Positions 25,319 to 37,427 of a stretch of DNA of 64,000 nt are shown here, piece after piece (position 1 is the first letter of the stretch; every line of letters begins with the position of its first letter). The stretch covers positions 7,535,701 to 7,599,700 of the forward strand of contig NC_080095.1 of assembly GCF_950005125.1 (NCBI RefSeq), read 5' to 3'. The notes beneath the pieces are model-generated. The model searched no databases, was not told where the DNA came from, and worked only from the letters and a program-made list of their open reading frames with translations. Made by a program: the position numbers and the translations under genes. The DNA comes from Chionomys nivalis (Eukaryota; Chordata; Mammalia; Rodentia; Cricetidae).

Positions 25319-25780
25319 ATGCAAACCTATCTGCAAAGGGACTCAGGAATAGTGGAAGTCATGATCAGGCCCTTCAGTGGTGACGATGCATCAAGCATAG
25401 AAGCAATAACACTAGGAACTACTGGCCATTTATGGTTAATAAAACCAGGCTTCAGAGATGTGAATTCGGAAATAATCCACAAGCAAAATGTGGATGAGGA
25501 TGATAGAAATCAATGTGTTCATGTTGTTTTTGGGAAAGTCTCACATAGTTCCACAGACATTGCTTCAGATCAGCACATGCTGCAATACTCACACTTTTTT
25601 ACCTTAGGAGCAGACACTCATGTTATCTCTCAACAACTTCAGGGCCCAGAATTTTGTGATTGTATTTCATTATATGAGGAGGATATCTCTGTGAAGCCAT
25701 ATGGATTAGGCAGGCAAAGACTCCTGTACATTGTCACACATGATAGCCATCAGCATCCCACCAAACTCACTATGAGGTGA
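25319..25780 (+). other. 153-codon open frame in block B, probably not a gene
   Basis: An open frame of 153 codons beginning MQTYLQRDSG. I recognise no domain, signal peptide or membrane segment. The matching parts of blocks A (about 3820-4240) and C (about 47880-48170) do not keep it open. Most likely it is a chance frame in decaying repeat DNA. Confidence 0.2.
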
Positions 25781-26821
25781 AGACTTACAGACACCACTCT
25801 GACAAGAACAGAAGAAGAAATGTCAAGTCCACTCAGCAACCTGAACTGTATGGAGAACTGTGCCTTTATAATGAGATGTTGTCCTGAGGGTGCTGTCTTA
25901 TGAACTGAAAGACCCAATGACATCATACCAATTATGGTCAGTGATAGAAGAGAAGCCATGCAACTAAATGGTTCAGGCTGCTTTTCTACTGCAATATTAG
26001 GCACAAATGATTCATAGTCCAGAAGTTAGAATAAAACATACATGAGTAGCTTGGCTTTCTATAGCATGAAATTTTGTGTTAATATTTGTAGTTACAGTTC
26101 AGATATTTAAACAGGTATATTGACAAAACACTGAGTAGTGTTCTGGGATTCTCTCATTCCTGACAGCATCTTCTAAATTCATCCTTCCTTTTGAAAACAT
26201 TCAACTCCTATAAAGCTTTAGTAATACATTCTCTGTCCAAGGTAGACAGAGATAAAACTCTACCCATGAGAATCCTTGTCGAAGGATCTTCTCTCCCCTT
26301 ACATTCCTTTATATATATGCAAATACATTATGATAAATATATTGGGTTACATTTCAAATTGGCTTGACTTTTATCTCCTCAATATGAAAGTATTTTTATT
26401 GAGTGGTTACCTGGTCTGTAACACAGTTGTGCATCCTCTTTATTTTGACTCCTGTATCTAAATATCTCAGGAATTCATACATGAACACATGATCCACTGA
26501 GCTTCTCTGAGTTCAGGTACTCTCCTCCAGTTGAAACAAGATGAAAGCTGCAAAGACCCAGGTCTGTCCTTATTTTATGTATTACAAGCAGGAATAGCTA
26601 GAACTGGATCCACGCAAGCGGAGCCTGGCATTGAGAGAGACATTGATGATCATAATTTAAAACCAATCTCTCAAATATCCAGTCATCGCCTAAGAACCAG
26701 AGACATTTCTCCCAGCAGCTGAGCACTGTGAGCACTGAAGTTTCAGGGATACTGTTGCTCATGGCAGACAATGTCATTTCTGTGTAAGCCTTGACAAACC
26801 AACCTGCAGGGGATCTCAGAA

Positions 26822-26835
26822 CCAGAAGGGGGCAC
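26822..26835 (+). promoter_or_regulatory. CTCF-like motif of block B
   Basis: CCAGAAGGGGGCAC matches 13 of 14 CTCF core positions and is the counterpart of 5757-5770 in block A. It lies 5.2 kb upstream of V4 and has the same orientation. Confidence 0.6.
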
Positions 26836-27242
26836 AATGGTACCAAGAATCCCTAGTAAAATGATGAGGTTTGAGTGGAGGTTACTCTGTATTCTCTGTG
26901 GTGTCTTTACTTAAATCTACTAGCTGATCTGCACCTGCTGTGATTGACATGTGATATTTCCATGCTCAAGAACAGTAAAAATTATTAATTAAAATTTTCA
27001 GAGGTTTAAATTTTCTTGCTTATTTTACTCAGTTTTCATTTATCATTTATATATTTTTAAAATAAAATTTAATGCAATATATAATTACTGATTTTCATCT
27101 TCTAACTTTTTCTAGATCCTTCTTTCTTCCCTACCATCCAGCTCTTTCTCTCTTTAGAAAGCAAACACATAAAAAAAATGTTTTAAAATAGAATTAAAAA
27201 ACCAAAATACACAGATCACAGAAACTCACACATACACACACA

Positions 27243-27262
27243 GAGAAAGAGAGATAGAGATA

Positions 27263-27321
<59 letters not shown>
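27243..27321 (+). repeat. (GA)n purine tract
   Basis: About 80 bp of GA repeats with some GATA units. It is followed some 290 bp later by a long complementary CT tract. Confidence 0.92.
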
Positions 27322-27323
<2 letters not shown>

Positions 27324-27607
27324 TGAAACTAAAGTACACCAAAGAAACCAAAGAAGTCGTAAGCAATTAAACCCTGGAACCATAGTACTACGCAAAAACA
27401 TATTAGATGAAAGGAAATGCAGTATGAATTGATATGACAGGAAATATCTACAAACATACAATGGAGGTCATTTTGTGTTGGCCATCTACGCCTGGGCATG
27501 GATCCACCCTTAAGTGTGCTTAATATACCTAATGAGACTCAATTACAGAAAACTAATTCTTCCCTTGCAAGGAAAGATTGCTGAAACTTCTTGCCTTGGG
27601 TTGAGAG

Positions 27608-27608
<1 letters not shown>

Positions 27609-27674
<66 letters not shown>

Positions 27675-27723
27675 GTGTGTGTGTGTCTGTGTGTCTGTGT
27701 GTCTTTGTCTATCTCTCTCTCTC
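27609..27723 (+). repeat. (CT)n then (TG)n compound microsatellite
   Basis: Pure CT repeats to about 27668, followed by mixed CT, TG and TGTC units. It forms an inverted-repeat partner with the GA tract at 27243. Confidence 0.92.
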
Positions 27724-28449
27724 ATCACTGGAAACCCATTTAACCCATTTGGATTGAATCTTTGCAGGCATTGTGCATGCTTTCATAATCTTTGTAGGTT
27801 CATGTGTGCTTCAGTCCTGTTATGTCTCTAAGATACTTTCCATAGCACCCCCAATCTGCAATTGCTCCTACAATCTATTGAGCTTTTACTTTTTTCCAGT
27901 CTAATTATTGAGTTATTGGGGTCAACTAAGGACATTTTCAATACTTCATACTGATTTTATACCTGTTGTGCCTCTCTGACCATTAATTAACTTATACAGA
28001 CTTATTCAAATTTGGCATTTAGATGATAAATTAATAACTCATGTATTAGGAAAGCAGCACTGTTCACCCAGGCAGGTACCTCTGTTGAAAGCTCACAGGT
28101 TAAAATAAAATTCAAAGTTCCTCCTTGTACTTTCTACTCAGGTTTCTGCCATAACCCAGATAACCATAGATCAAGATGAGAACAGACCACTGAAATAGCA
28201 CTAACAGTTAAACTATAAGTCTTATCTAGATGTAACAAGGTTTGTCTACAGTTTTCTTTAATTCATTAGTTTTTATGTAAATGCTCTCTCATCACATTAT
28301 TATCTTAACACAAAAAATATTGTCAACCAAAGAAAACTGCAAATTTAGAACAAGGAAGTTTATTAATTCGCTGTCTTCTATTATTGAAACAACAAAGGTA
28401 ATTTATGTTTCTGTTATTCCATAGTGCATTTAACTTTACTGTAAGCAAT

Positions 28450-29225
28450 CTAACTTCATTTTGTCATGCAGCACACACTACATGTTATCTACATCTTTAT
28501 TTTTTACTTCTTCTGCAGGATCCTATATTTACACATAGCTTTCTTATCACCCTTAATTTTGGTTTGCCTTACACCACTTCTTGATTTTTCAGTTCCCAAG
28601 TCCCACTTCATGCTTGAGACTTTATTTCTCCAGGGTTCCCCTCCAGTTTTCTTTTGTCCCTGTTTTATTATATTTCTCAATGAAAACCTGAGGCCATAAT
28701 GACCCATTTCTTGTCATTTGGCTTCTACAAATTAAACCCACACAGCAAGTATTCAAGCAGTGGAATCACATAAATAAGAGAACATGAAGCATTTGTCTTC
28801 ATTAACCTGGGTTCCCTCACTCAGCATATTTCTTCCAGTTTCAAATACTTACTTATATAGTTCATGATTCTTGTTTACTACTGAATAATATCCCATTGTT
28901 TATGTACCCCAGCTTTCATTATCTATTTGTCCTTTGTTGGAAATCTAGGTTGATTCCATTTCCCATCTCTGTGAATAGAGTAGCAATAAATATTGATGTG
29001 CAAGTGTCCTTACAGTAAGATGGAGAGTCTCTTGAGTATACACTTGGAATGATAAAGCTAGAGCACAGAATAGTTTTATTTAGTATTTTTGATGCAATTT
29101 CCAAAGTCAGGACACTAGTGTACACTGTCATCAACAGTGCATGAGGATCACGCTTTCTCCACAACCAAGTATGCATTTATCATCATTTATTTTCTTGTTC
29201 ATAATCATTCTAACTGAGGTAAAAT
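28450..29225 (-). mobile_element. Ancient L1 remnant shared by duplication blocks
   Basis: Heavily diverged L1 ORF2 3' region on the minus strand; for example 28910-28975 resembles the L1 segment at 12000-12070. Block C carries its counterpart at about 49500-50170, so the insertion predates the block duplication. Confidence 0.65.
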
Positions 29226-29368
29226 AGAACACTAAAGAACTACATTTCACTGTGAGCTAAGGACTGTATCATTGTATGCCATGGAGAAACCAACCAGAAA
29301 TTGAATGGGAAATTCTCCCTTCAGCTTCCTTTCCTAATGTGGGAAGGTGTTATTCAGTCTGCATTGGG

Positions 29369-29925
29369 AGAAAGGACATCCCCATTGTCTCAGTGTGTGG
29401 GTGCACCCCTCGCGGTCCTGAGTTCCTTGCTCATGCTCTCTCTCCTTCTGTTCCTGATTTGGACCTTGGGGTTGTAGTCTGGTGCTCCAATGTGGGACTC
29501 TGTCTCTGTCTCCTTTCATCGCCTGATGAAGGTTAATATCCAGGAGGATGACTATATGTTTTTCTTTGGGTTCACCTTCTTATTTAGCTTCTCTAGGATC
29601 ACGAATTATAGGCTCAATGTCCTTTATTTATGGCTAGAAACTAAATATGAGTGAGTACATCCCATGTTCCTCTTTTTGGGTCTGGCTTACCTCACTTAGG
29701 ATAGTGTTTTCTATTTCCACCCATTTGCATGCAAAATTCAAGAAGTCATTGTTTTTTACCGCTGAGTAGTACTCTAATATGTATATATTCCATACTTTCT
29801 TCATCCATTCTTCCACTGAAGGGCATCTAGGTTGATTCTAGGTTCTGGCTATTACAAACAATGCTGCTATGAACATAGTTGAGCATATACATTTGTTGTA
29901 TGATAGGGCATCTCTTGGGTACAAT
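29369..29925 (-). mobile_element. L1 fragment, internally deleted
   Basis: A minus-strand piece of a younger L1, containing part of the 3' UTR and the ORF2 end (29634-29816 encodes EEWMKKVWNIYILEYYSAV). Compared with 40800-41740, about 290 bp is missing around 29535 and the tail is absent. Confidence 0.75.
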
Positions 29926-30394
29926 TTTTTTAAAAAAATATTAAAAAATGGCCAGTTTAGTCTCTGTGTCTCCTATTACTGTCTTTGATAGGATTAGCTT
30001 CATAGATTGCCTAGATTTTCCATTGTACCAGTTTTCCTGAAAAGAATACCTTCTGTAACCATGCAAGGTTTAAAGTCGAGGTGTTAGGACACCAAACCAT
30101 CAACCTACAGTTAACTTGTCCTACCTGGAGAGTGTTCTGTGACTGGAACCTAGCAAAATCATCATCATTGAGACCAAGGAAACTGCATCCAGGAACTGAT
30201 GGGAGCAGATACATAGTCCTAGAGCTAAATATTAGGTGAAATTCATGGAGTCTTAGTAAGGAATAGGAAGAAGGATTGTAAAAACCAGAGGGCCTATAGG
30301 CACCATGAGATCACTGTCCTGTCCACATAATCAACTAATGAGGATTTATGGGGGTTTGTGAAAATCACAGATCTTGTAGGATTGCCTTATGTCC

Positions 30395-30725
30395 TCATCA
30401 TACCTGTTATGGCTGAATAGCTTGACATGCTTTGGGGATTACTAACAATGGAAACAGAATCTGTCTGATTCTTTGCCCTACTTGTTGGACACTTTTCTTC
30501 TAACTGGGTTGATTCAACCAGCATGATGATAGGTATTTGCCTGGTTTTATTGTATCTTGGTATGCCATATTTTATGGATTTTTCCTGGAACGTCTGCTTT
30601 ATCTGGGGGAGGACAGAGCAGGATGCATCTGGTGGAGAGCAGAAGTATAGGTGAGAGAAGAGTAAGGAGAAACTTTGATTGGGATGTACTTTTTGATAAA
30701 AAATTAAAAATTTAAAGAAATATTG
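30395..30725 (+). mobile_element. Old L1 3' UTR remnant
   Basis: Sense-strand Lx-like 3' UTR ending in an A-rich stretch near 30700-30722. A long antisense open frame (30387-30791) is a by-product and has no recognisable domain. Confidence 0.5.
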
Positions 30726-31876
30726 CAGCATGATGGGTAGGGACATTGTTGTGGGCCAACACCGAATTTTGGGTCTATTAGTATTGGACAACTGATGAAA
30801 AAAGTATATTAACTTTTGGAAAGATCTCTAGAGGCTCCTTCTTCACCTTTGTCACTTTGGAATGACACACCTAGGTGTATATAGATAGCACAATTTGGAC
30901 TTACTCTGATATTATGAAACAAAAGAAAGAATTTTTTGGAATTTCCCAAAGAAGTCTGAGGAACCTAGTTGGGGATAGACATGATCACAATATATTTTAT
31001 TCATGAATGAAAATTTCATAGAATAAGCACAATTATTTTTAAAAATGAAGATAACAATTTTATATATATTTAGAATTTTCATACCTATAAATTTTACACC
31101 GTGCATATTTCTCCCTTAACTCCTACCCCTTATTTTCTTGATATCCCTGTTTTTTCTATATTCTGCTAGACAGTTTCATTTCTCAGTTGTTAGTTATTTG
31201 CATAAATAGTTCTTTGTAATTATTCAATATAGAAAAACTACTTAGAGTTTCATACAGTATCAGTATTTCAGAGATAATTTTAATTAATACAGTTATCTCC
31301 AGTTACATTGATTTTCTTAAAGGTGATATAAGTTCCTTATTCTTTCAGGTGATCAATTCCTGTTGTGTCACACATGCAGCCATGTCTTCTTGGTGCAATC
31401 ATCTCCTGACAGACATGAAGTTTATTTCTATAAGTTGTGGTAGATAGTGCTGGATTAAATATCAATGTGCAAACATTTCTGAGGTATATTTCTTTAGGTC
31501 GTTTCAGTGAGTATTGGTATGAAATCTTCTGGTATGCAAATATTAATTTTATATATCTGAAATTAGGGTATAATTTCTCAAAATTCAGAAAGTTTTGAAA
31601 TTTCCGGTCTCCATTATCATCACAACCACCTTCTCTGAATCAATATGACAACCTTGTCATAAAGTAGAGCAACTGCCTCAGGACAGATATCTACTGAGAG
31701 ATTAGGTCCTGTTGTTACACCCACAGCATCAGCAGAGCTGAGGGAATGGTATGAGATGCATTTCTTCAGATAGGATTAGGACATGAACTTCACCCTTCTG
31801 TTGCTTAACTCAGGTGTCCTCCACCACCTTCTCAAACTGAATAGGTGCTTATTTAAGAAATCCCCTGTTCTTGAAT

Positions 31877-31884
31877 ATGCAAAT
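31877..31884 (+). promoter_or_regulatory. IGHV octamer (V4)
   Basis: Perfect ATGCAAAT, 100 bp upstream of the V4 ATG. The preceding heptamer position reads TTCTTGA instead of CTCATGA, so the heptamer half is degraded. Confidence 0.9.
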
Positions 31885-31983
31885 TACCTGAGACTCTTAT
31901 GGTAAATACAGGAAAGTCCACACCCAACAACAACATATGATCAGTGTGTTTTCCATAGTCACTGAGCACACAAGGCCCACACC

Positions 31984-32428
31984 ATGGAATGGAGTTGTAT
32001 CATTCTCTTCCTTGTGTCAGCAACTATAGGTAAGGAATTTCTAATTCCAAACCTGAGGAAAAGACAGCAATTGAGGTGACAATCTCCCTGACAATCTACT
32101 CTTGTCTTTTTTTTTTTTCACAGGTGTCCACTCCCAAGTTCAGCTGCATCAGTCAGGGCCTGAACTGCAGAAACCTGGGACCTCAGTGAAGTTGTCCTGC
32201 AAGGCTTCAGGCTACACCTTCACTAGCTACTATATTAGCTGGGTGAAGCAGAGTCCTGGACAGGTCCTGGAGTATATTGGACGTATTGATCCTAGTGATG
32301 GTTATACTAGCTATGCACAGAAGTTCCAGGGCAAGGCCAAAATGACTGCAGACAAATCCTCCAGCACAGCCTACATGGAGCTTAGCAGCCTGACATCTGA
32401 AGACTCTGCGGTCTATTACTGTGCAAGA
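31984..32428 (+). CDS. IGHV1: Immunoglobulin heavy variable segment V4, IGHV1-like, apparently functional
   Basis: Exon 1 (31984-32029) gives the leader MEWSCIILFLVSATI. The intron is 32030-32123, with a strong polypyrimidine run before the AG, and exon 2 is 32124-32428. The domain starts QVQLHQSGPELQKPGTSVKL. It has the first cysteine in LSCKASGYTF, the tryptophan in SWVKQSPGQ, and the last cysteine in AVYYC, ending C-A-R. FR2 reads LEYIG: the second FR2 tryptophan, close to universal in IGHV1 (LEWIG), is tyrosine here. That residue packs at the VH-VL side, so the domain may fold but pair differently. Promoter octamer and RSS are present. Confidence 0.92.
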
Positions 32429-32466
32429 CACAGTGTTACAACCACATCCTGAGTGTGTCAGATACC
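32429..32466 (+). other. V4 recombination signal sequence
   Basis: Heptamer CACAGTG (32429-32435), a 22-bp spacer nearly identical to V1, and nonamer TCAGATACC (32458-32466). The nonamer is one base weaker than in V1 and V5. Confidence 0.9.
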
Positions 32467-33634
32467 CTGTATGAGCAGGAAGCTGCCCTTGGATTGACAT
32501 GACAGAGAAGACGAGCTTTAAAAAAATCACAGAAACAATCTTCCTGAATGTTGTTTTGTCTCTCACTTTTTTGTAACAACTTTTCAAATTTTTATCTGTG
32601 AATGAAGGGATGCTTATTTAGTGTATACCACACCTTCACAATCTTTTCATCAATGACCACATTCATTGAAGTGTTTCTTCATTAATAAAATAATAAAAAA
32701 GTGAAAACTATGATTATGAAGTTTGATAAAATATCCATCTCTGGATTATAAGAGAATGGGACATTTTGAAGGTAATTTTTAATAAGCTGAAATATAAATT
32801 TGAGTAGTAAAGTCCAAATCGTAACTGCTGAGAAAACAAAAGTCCTTCGGAGTCTTAAATGTTACATGATTTCAGGTTTATAGTTAACTCTGGCTTGTAT
32901 AGTCCTGCAGAAGTTCCAGTCTCTCAGAGTGTTAGATATGTGTCAAAATGCACTTTGTAGAAATATAATTCCTGTAAGTTGATCAAGTATGATTAAATTA
33001 CTTTTCACAAAAATTATTAATCAAATCAATGTATGTACATGTTAATTGAGGTAGATTCTGATATCATACAATGTTCCCTGGTCCCATATTTACTTCCTTT
33101 CCAGTCTCAGAAACCTGCCCCACAATATCAAATCTTTATAGAACATAGAACTATACGGATACATCATCACCTATCACACACCACTGGATATCAAAATGGT
33201 AGTCTCCTTTTTTCTACAATGTGTTTGGATTTTTGAATGGTTCAGTACTTGTGAACATCATCAATCAATTGTGCTTGTCTATCAGCTCAATTCATCTTCA
33301 GTGTTCACTGCTACAATTTTATTGAACAACACCAAAGAAAAGATTGGGTTTCATGAACATCTGGAAATCAACCAAGGCACAGCTCACCATTCATTTTTGA
33401 AACATCTACTCAGTATCACCTTAAATAATGAAGAAAGTAGAGACAGTCATATTTTGTGCACAGAGTGAGCATGTCAGAGATTTTCTGGTGAAGGGAGAAA
33501 TCTATATCCATCAATAAAGCACAATTATTCCAACTACCCTATAAATGTGCCTGAACTTGACCCCAATCATATTCTGTGTCATTATATGGAAGAGTGGTCA
33601 CACGAATCCATTTAAAGGTAGAACAACACTAAGT

Positions 33635-34191
33635 TGTTGTCTGAGGTTTTCTGTCCTGCCCAGTTCCTGCAATCCATAAGTCCCAAAGAAAATCACACAG
33701 AGGCCGGGCGGTGGTGGCGCACGCCTTTAATTTCAGCACTCGGGAGGCAGAGGCAGGCGGATCTCTGTGAGTTCGAGACCAGCCTGGTCTACAAGAGCTA
33801 GTTCCAGGACAGGCTCCAAAACCACAGAGAAACCCTGTCTCGAAAAACCAAAAAAAAAAAAAAAAAAAAAAGAAAATCACACAGAGGTCTACATTAAGTA
33901 TAAACTGATTGGCCCATTATGTCAGACTTCTTATTAACTCTTATTACTTATATTAACCTATTATTCTTGTCTATGATAGCCACATGGCTCGGTACCTTCA
34001 GCGGGGCAGTCACATCTTGCTTCTTCTGTGGTGGGCTCACAACTGCTTCCTCTTCCCATAATTCTCCTGTTCTCATTGGCCCGCTTCTACTTTCTGTATG
34101 ATTGTTCCACCTATATTTCTTGCCTGGCTACTGGTCAATAAGCATTTATTTAAAATATAATTGACAGAAGACAGGCCATGATCCCACATCA
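33635..34191 (-). mobile_element. 3' LTR of a two-LTR element, with B1 inside
   Basis: Starts TGTTGTC and ends CCACATCA on +. It matches 37428-37799 in the same orientation. Directly to its right, CTTCCCCCTCTT (34192-34203) is a polypurine tract on the minus strand, which makes this the 3' LTR. The LTR would be about 370 bp without the B1 insertion. Confidence 0.85.
33703..33870 (+). mobile_element. B1 SINE, young copy
   Basis: Full-length sense B1 beginning GCCGGGCGGTGGTGGCGC and ending in a run of about 19 A. It is flanked by a perfect 16-bp duplication AGAAAATCACACAGAG (33687-33702 and 33871-33886). It is nested within the LTR. Confidence 0.96.
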
Positions 34192-34614
34192 CTTCCCCCT
34201 CTTAAAAAAAATCCATAGTCAATTTTTGGGGAAAGTGGGCAGTTTTCCAGGCTACTTCCTGCTAGTTGGGGATGCTGGTAATCTTATGGGGAACCAAAGA
34301 AAATTTAGAGTTATGATCAAGTCCTGACTGGAGTATCCTGTGAAGCTTGATCACCTCAGGCAGCAGTTTTGAATATGGTCTGGATATAAAATTCAGAAAT
34401 CTGGGCCATCCGCTTCTATCAGAGATTTCTCTCTTCTTTGATCAAATCTGATTTTTCTTAACTCAGAATGAATCTACAGCCTCTCATATCCTGTGAAAAC
34501 AAAAGCAAATCCTCTTGTTCAAAGTAACATAACATATTTCTTCAAAATAACATAATTTTGAAGCCAAGGTATTTTCAAAATATCTATCTTGGATTAATTC
34601 ATCAGCATTTATAA

Positions 34615-35927
34615 ATAAATATCACCAACCCCACATCAGACAAAGGTCTGGTCTCCAAAATGTATAAAGAACTCAAGAAACTGGACATTAAATTTCTAAT
34701 TAACCCAATTAAAAACTGGGGTACTGAACTGAAAAGAGAATTCTCATCAGACTAATGGCCAAAAGACACTTAAGGTCATGTTCAACCTCCTCAGCAATCA
34801 GGGAAATGCAAATCAAAGCAACTTTGAGATGCCATATTACACCTGTCAGAATGGCTAAAATCAAAAACACCAATGATAGCCTATGCTGGAGATGATGCGG
34901 AGTAACGTGTACACTCATCCATTGCTGGTGGGAATGCAAACTTCTGAAACCACTTTGAAAATCAATGTGGCAGTTTCTCAGGAAATTGGGAATCAATCTA
35001 CCTCATTATCCAGCAATACCACTCTTGGGGATATACCCAAGAGGTGCCCAATCATACTACAAAAGCATTTGTTCAACTATGTTCATAACAGCATTATTTG
35101 TAATAGCCAGAACCTGGAAACAACCTAAATGCCACTCAATGGAAGAATGGATAAAGAAAGTGTGGAATATATACACATTAGAGTAAGACTGGAGAGAGCT
35201 TTGGGCAGTGGGAGGGTAGTGATGGAGGAAGAGCAGATATAGAAGTAGGGAAGAAGATATCTATATTAAGGGAGCCATTTTAGGGTTGGCAAGAGACTTG
35301 GCTCTAGAGGGGATCCCAGGTGTCCAGCTAGGTCCTTGGGCATCTCAGGGGAGGGTGCCTGAACTGGACTTGCTCCACTATCACACTGATAATTGTCTCG
35401 AATATCCCCATGGAATTTGGCAGCACATGGAGATAAAGACAGAGACTCTCATCAGAGCAACAGACCAAGCTCCCAAGGTCCAGTTGAAGAGCAGAAGGAG
35501 GGAGAAGATGAGCAAGGAAGTCAGGATCATAAGGGGTTGGTCCACTCACTGAGACATTGTGCCTGTTCTAATGGGAGCTCACCAAATCCAGCTGGATCGG
35601 GACTGAAGGAGCATGTGATCAAACCAGACTCTCTGAATGTAGCTGACAATGGGGGCGGACTGAGAAGCCATTGATAAAGGCAATGGAACATGTTTCTACC
35701 GCAAGTACTGGCTTTTTGGGATCCTAGTCTATTTGGATACAAAGCTTCCTAACCTTGGACTTAGGGGGACGGGCCTTGGACTTCCCATAGGGCAAGGTTC
35801 CCTGTCCTCTCTTAAGGAGGGGGGGTGAGGGAGGAGGGTGAGTGGAGGAGTGAAAGGGGAATGGGAGGAGGGGAAGAAGTGTAAATTTTTTAATGGAAAT
35901 AAATAAATAAATAAAAATAAATATCTT
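34615..35927 (+). mobile_element. 5'-truncated L1 nested in the LTR element
   Basis: Sense L1 with the ORF2 C-terminal end (34615-35190), 3' UTR and an AAAT-rich tail to 35927. Frames are broken: the ORF2 end is split into overlapping pieces at 34883-35186. It is diverged from the youngest copies. Confidence 0.85.
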
Positions 35928-36130
35928 TTAGCAGCTGATGCTCTTTCCTTAGCATTTAAACAATTCAAAAAGAACACAATAATAAAAAATAAAAAAATAA
36001 AAAAATAAAAAAATAAAACAAAAACAAACAAAAAAAGAATATAATAACATACAGTATCCAAACTCTCTGTGTATTTTTCATCTTTATGTGGCTTTATTTT
36101 AACCTTTATTTCTTTTATATTTACTTTTAA

Positions 36131-36345
36131 TTTTTGGCTTTTTGAGACTGGTGCTCTGTGTATCTTTGGCTGTCCTGGAACTCCTTCTGTAGACCAGGCT
36201 GTCTTTGAATTCACAGAGATTCACCTGCTTATGCCTCCCAAGTGCTGGGATTAAGGTTGTGTGCCACCACGCCTTGAATTCACAGAGGTCTGCCTGCCTC
36301 TGTCTCCCAAGTGTTGGGATTAAAGGTGTGTGCCACCACATCCAA
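36131..36345 (-). mobile_element. B1-type SINE with a duplicated part
   Basis: Minus-strand B1 (36131-36272) followed at once by a second copy of the B1 5' half (36273-36345), both ending in the GTGTGCCACCAC motif. This looks like a partial tandem duplication or two abutting copies. Confidence 0.8.
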
Positions 36346-36902
36346 CTACTCTCTTATTTTCCTTTTTTTCTCCCAAGCCTACATATATTTTTAAACACAC
36401 AGTAAAACATTTAGAGCGTTTTTTGTCTTTGAATCTATCTTTACTGTGTCTCTTCCTTTTCTGACCACATGAGTCTTTAATTTGCTAAGCAATATGAATA
36501 GGATTAAAGCTGTTGCTTTGACAGCTGGATCCAGCCCATTCCTTAGCTTTATGAGATTTTAGTCTCATGGCTGAGGTACCAGCTGTAGCCATGTTTATTG
36601 CAACAACTCTATGGCATTTCAAGGTCCTTGCCAGCAAACAAGCTGCAGCAGTCTGCCGCCAAACCACGTTCAAAAGCTCTGTAGGCAGACCTCCTGCCTG
36701 AAAGAGTCAGAATTTGGACTGGCAGGATGGCCCAGAAAGCCAGCATTTTAAAATGGTGTTACTATTTTGCTGCTACAGCTGAAAACCAAAAAAGCATGCA
36801 GTCAGCTTTTCATCAGCATCATTTATGTGCTTCATGGCATGACCTCTTAAAAGAGCTGCAATGTTTTATAGCTAAAGCTGATTCAGCAAGCCTCTATTTT
36901 AG

Positions 36903-37101
36903 ATTTATTTGTCTACCTATTTATTTATTTAGTGTTCAGAATTCTCAGTATTCTGTCTGCATGTATGCCTGCAGGCCAGAAGAGGGCTCCAGGTCTCATT
37001 ACAGATAGTTGTGAACTACCATGTGATTTCTGGGAATTGAACTCAGGACCTTTGGAAGACCAGGCTGTGCTTTTAACTACTGAGCCATCTCTCCAGCCCC
37101 A
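36903..37101 (-). mobile_element. B2 SINE
   Basis: Minus-strand tRNA-derived B2. The right end reads as the reverse of the GGGCTGGAGAGATGGCTCAG start, and the left end carries the TTTATTTA-type A/T tail. Confidence 0.93.
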
Positions 37102-37119
37102 AGAAAATGGTGGCAGCAG

Positions 37120-37262
37120 TGTTCAAGACAGGGTTTCTCTATAGCTTTGGAGCCTATCCTGGAAGCAGCTCTTGTAGTCCAGGCTGGGCTCAAAATCACA
37201 GAGATCTGCCAGCCTCCGCCTCCCAAGTGCTAGGATTAAATGCATGTGCCACCACTGCCCCA
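37120..37262 (-). mobile_element. B1 SINE, older copy
   Basis: Minus-strand B1, diverged from the two young copies (for example CATGTGCCACCACTGCCC at its 5' end). It sits next to the B2 in the LTR element. Confidence 0.85.
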
Positions 37263-37427
37263 GGAATCCTCTCTTCAATGAGATTGCTTGCCTCTAGCAA
37301 GCAGAGCTCATCTGAGAAAATGCTGCTATCAATAATCTGTGCTTAACTCTATTCTTTTTTGTCAAGAATTACTTCCCAAGCTCTGTCAGGCTTTATGTGG
37401 ATGAAGTCATCCACATTAGGCACCATT

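Larger units (their letters stand above)
25240..33634 (+). repeat. IGHV duplication block B (contains V4)
   Basis: Diverged copy of blocks A and C. It holds the matching CTCF-like site at 26822, an old L1 remnant also present in block C, the V4 promoter and segment, and a downstream flank shared with block C (33100-33470 against 53110-53255 and 59900-60060). It has grown through microsatellites (27243-27723) and an L1 fragment (29369-29925). Confidence 0.7.
34192..37427 (-). mobile_element. Internal region of the two-LTR element, no coding capacity
   Basis: The primer-binding site lies beside the right LTR: on the minus strand TGGTGCC (37419-37425 region) follows two bases after the LTR end. 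The polypurine tract borders the left LTR. No gag, pro or pol frame remains. Subtracting the nested L1, B1 and B2 copies leaves only about 1.2-1.5 kb, so the element was probably non-autonomous. Confidence 0.65.

Noticed and set aside
27514..27831. 105-codon frame with a long Leu-Ser run
   Set aside because: It is a translation of the CT microsatellite, with no conserved flanks.
30387..30791. 134-codon minus-strand frame
   Set aside because: It is antisense to an old L1 3' UTR, with no recognisable domain.
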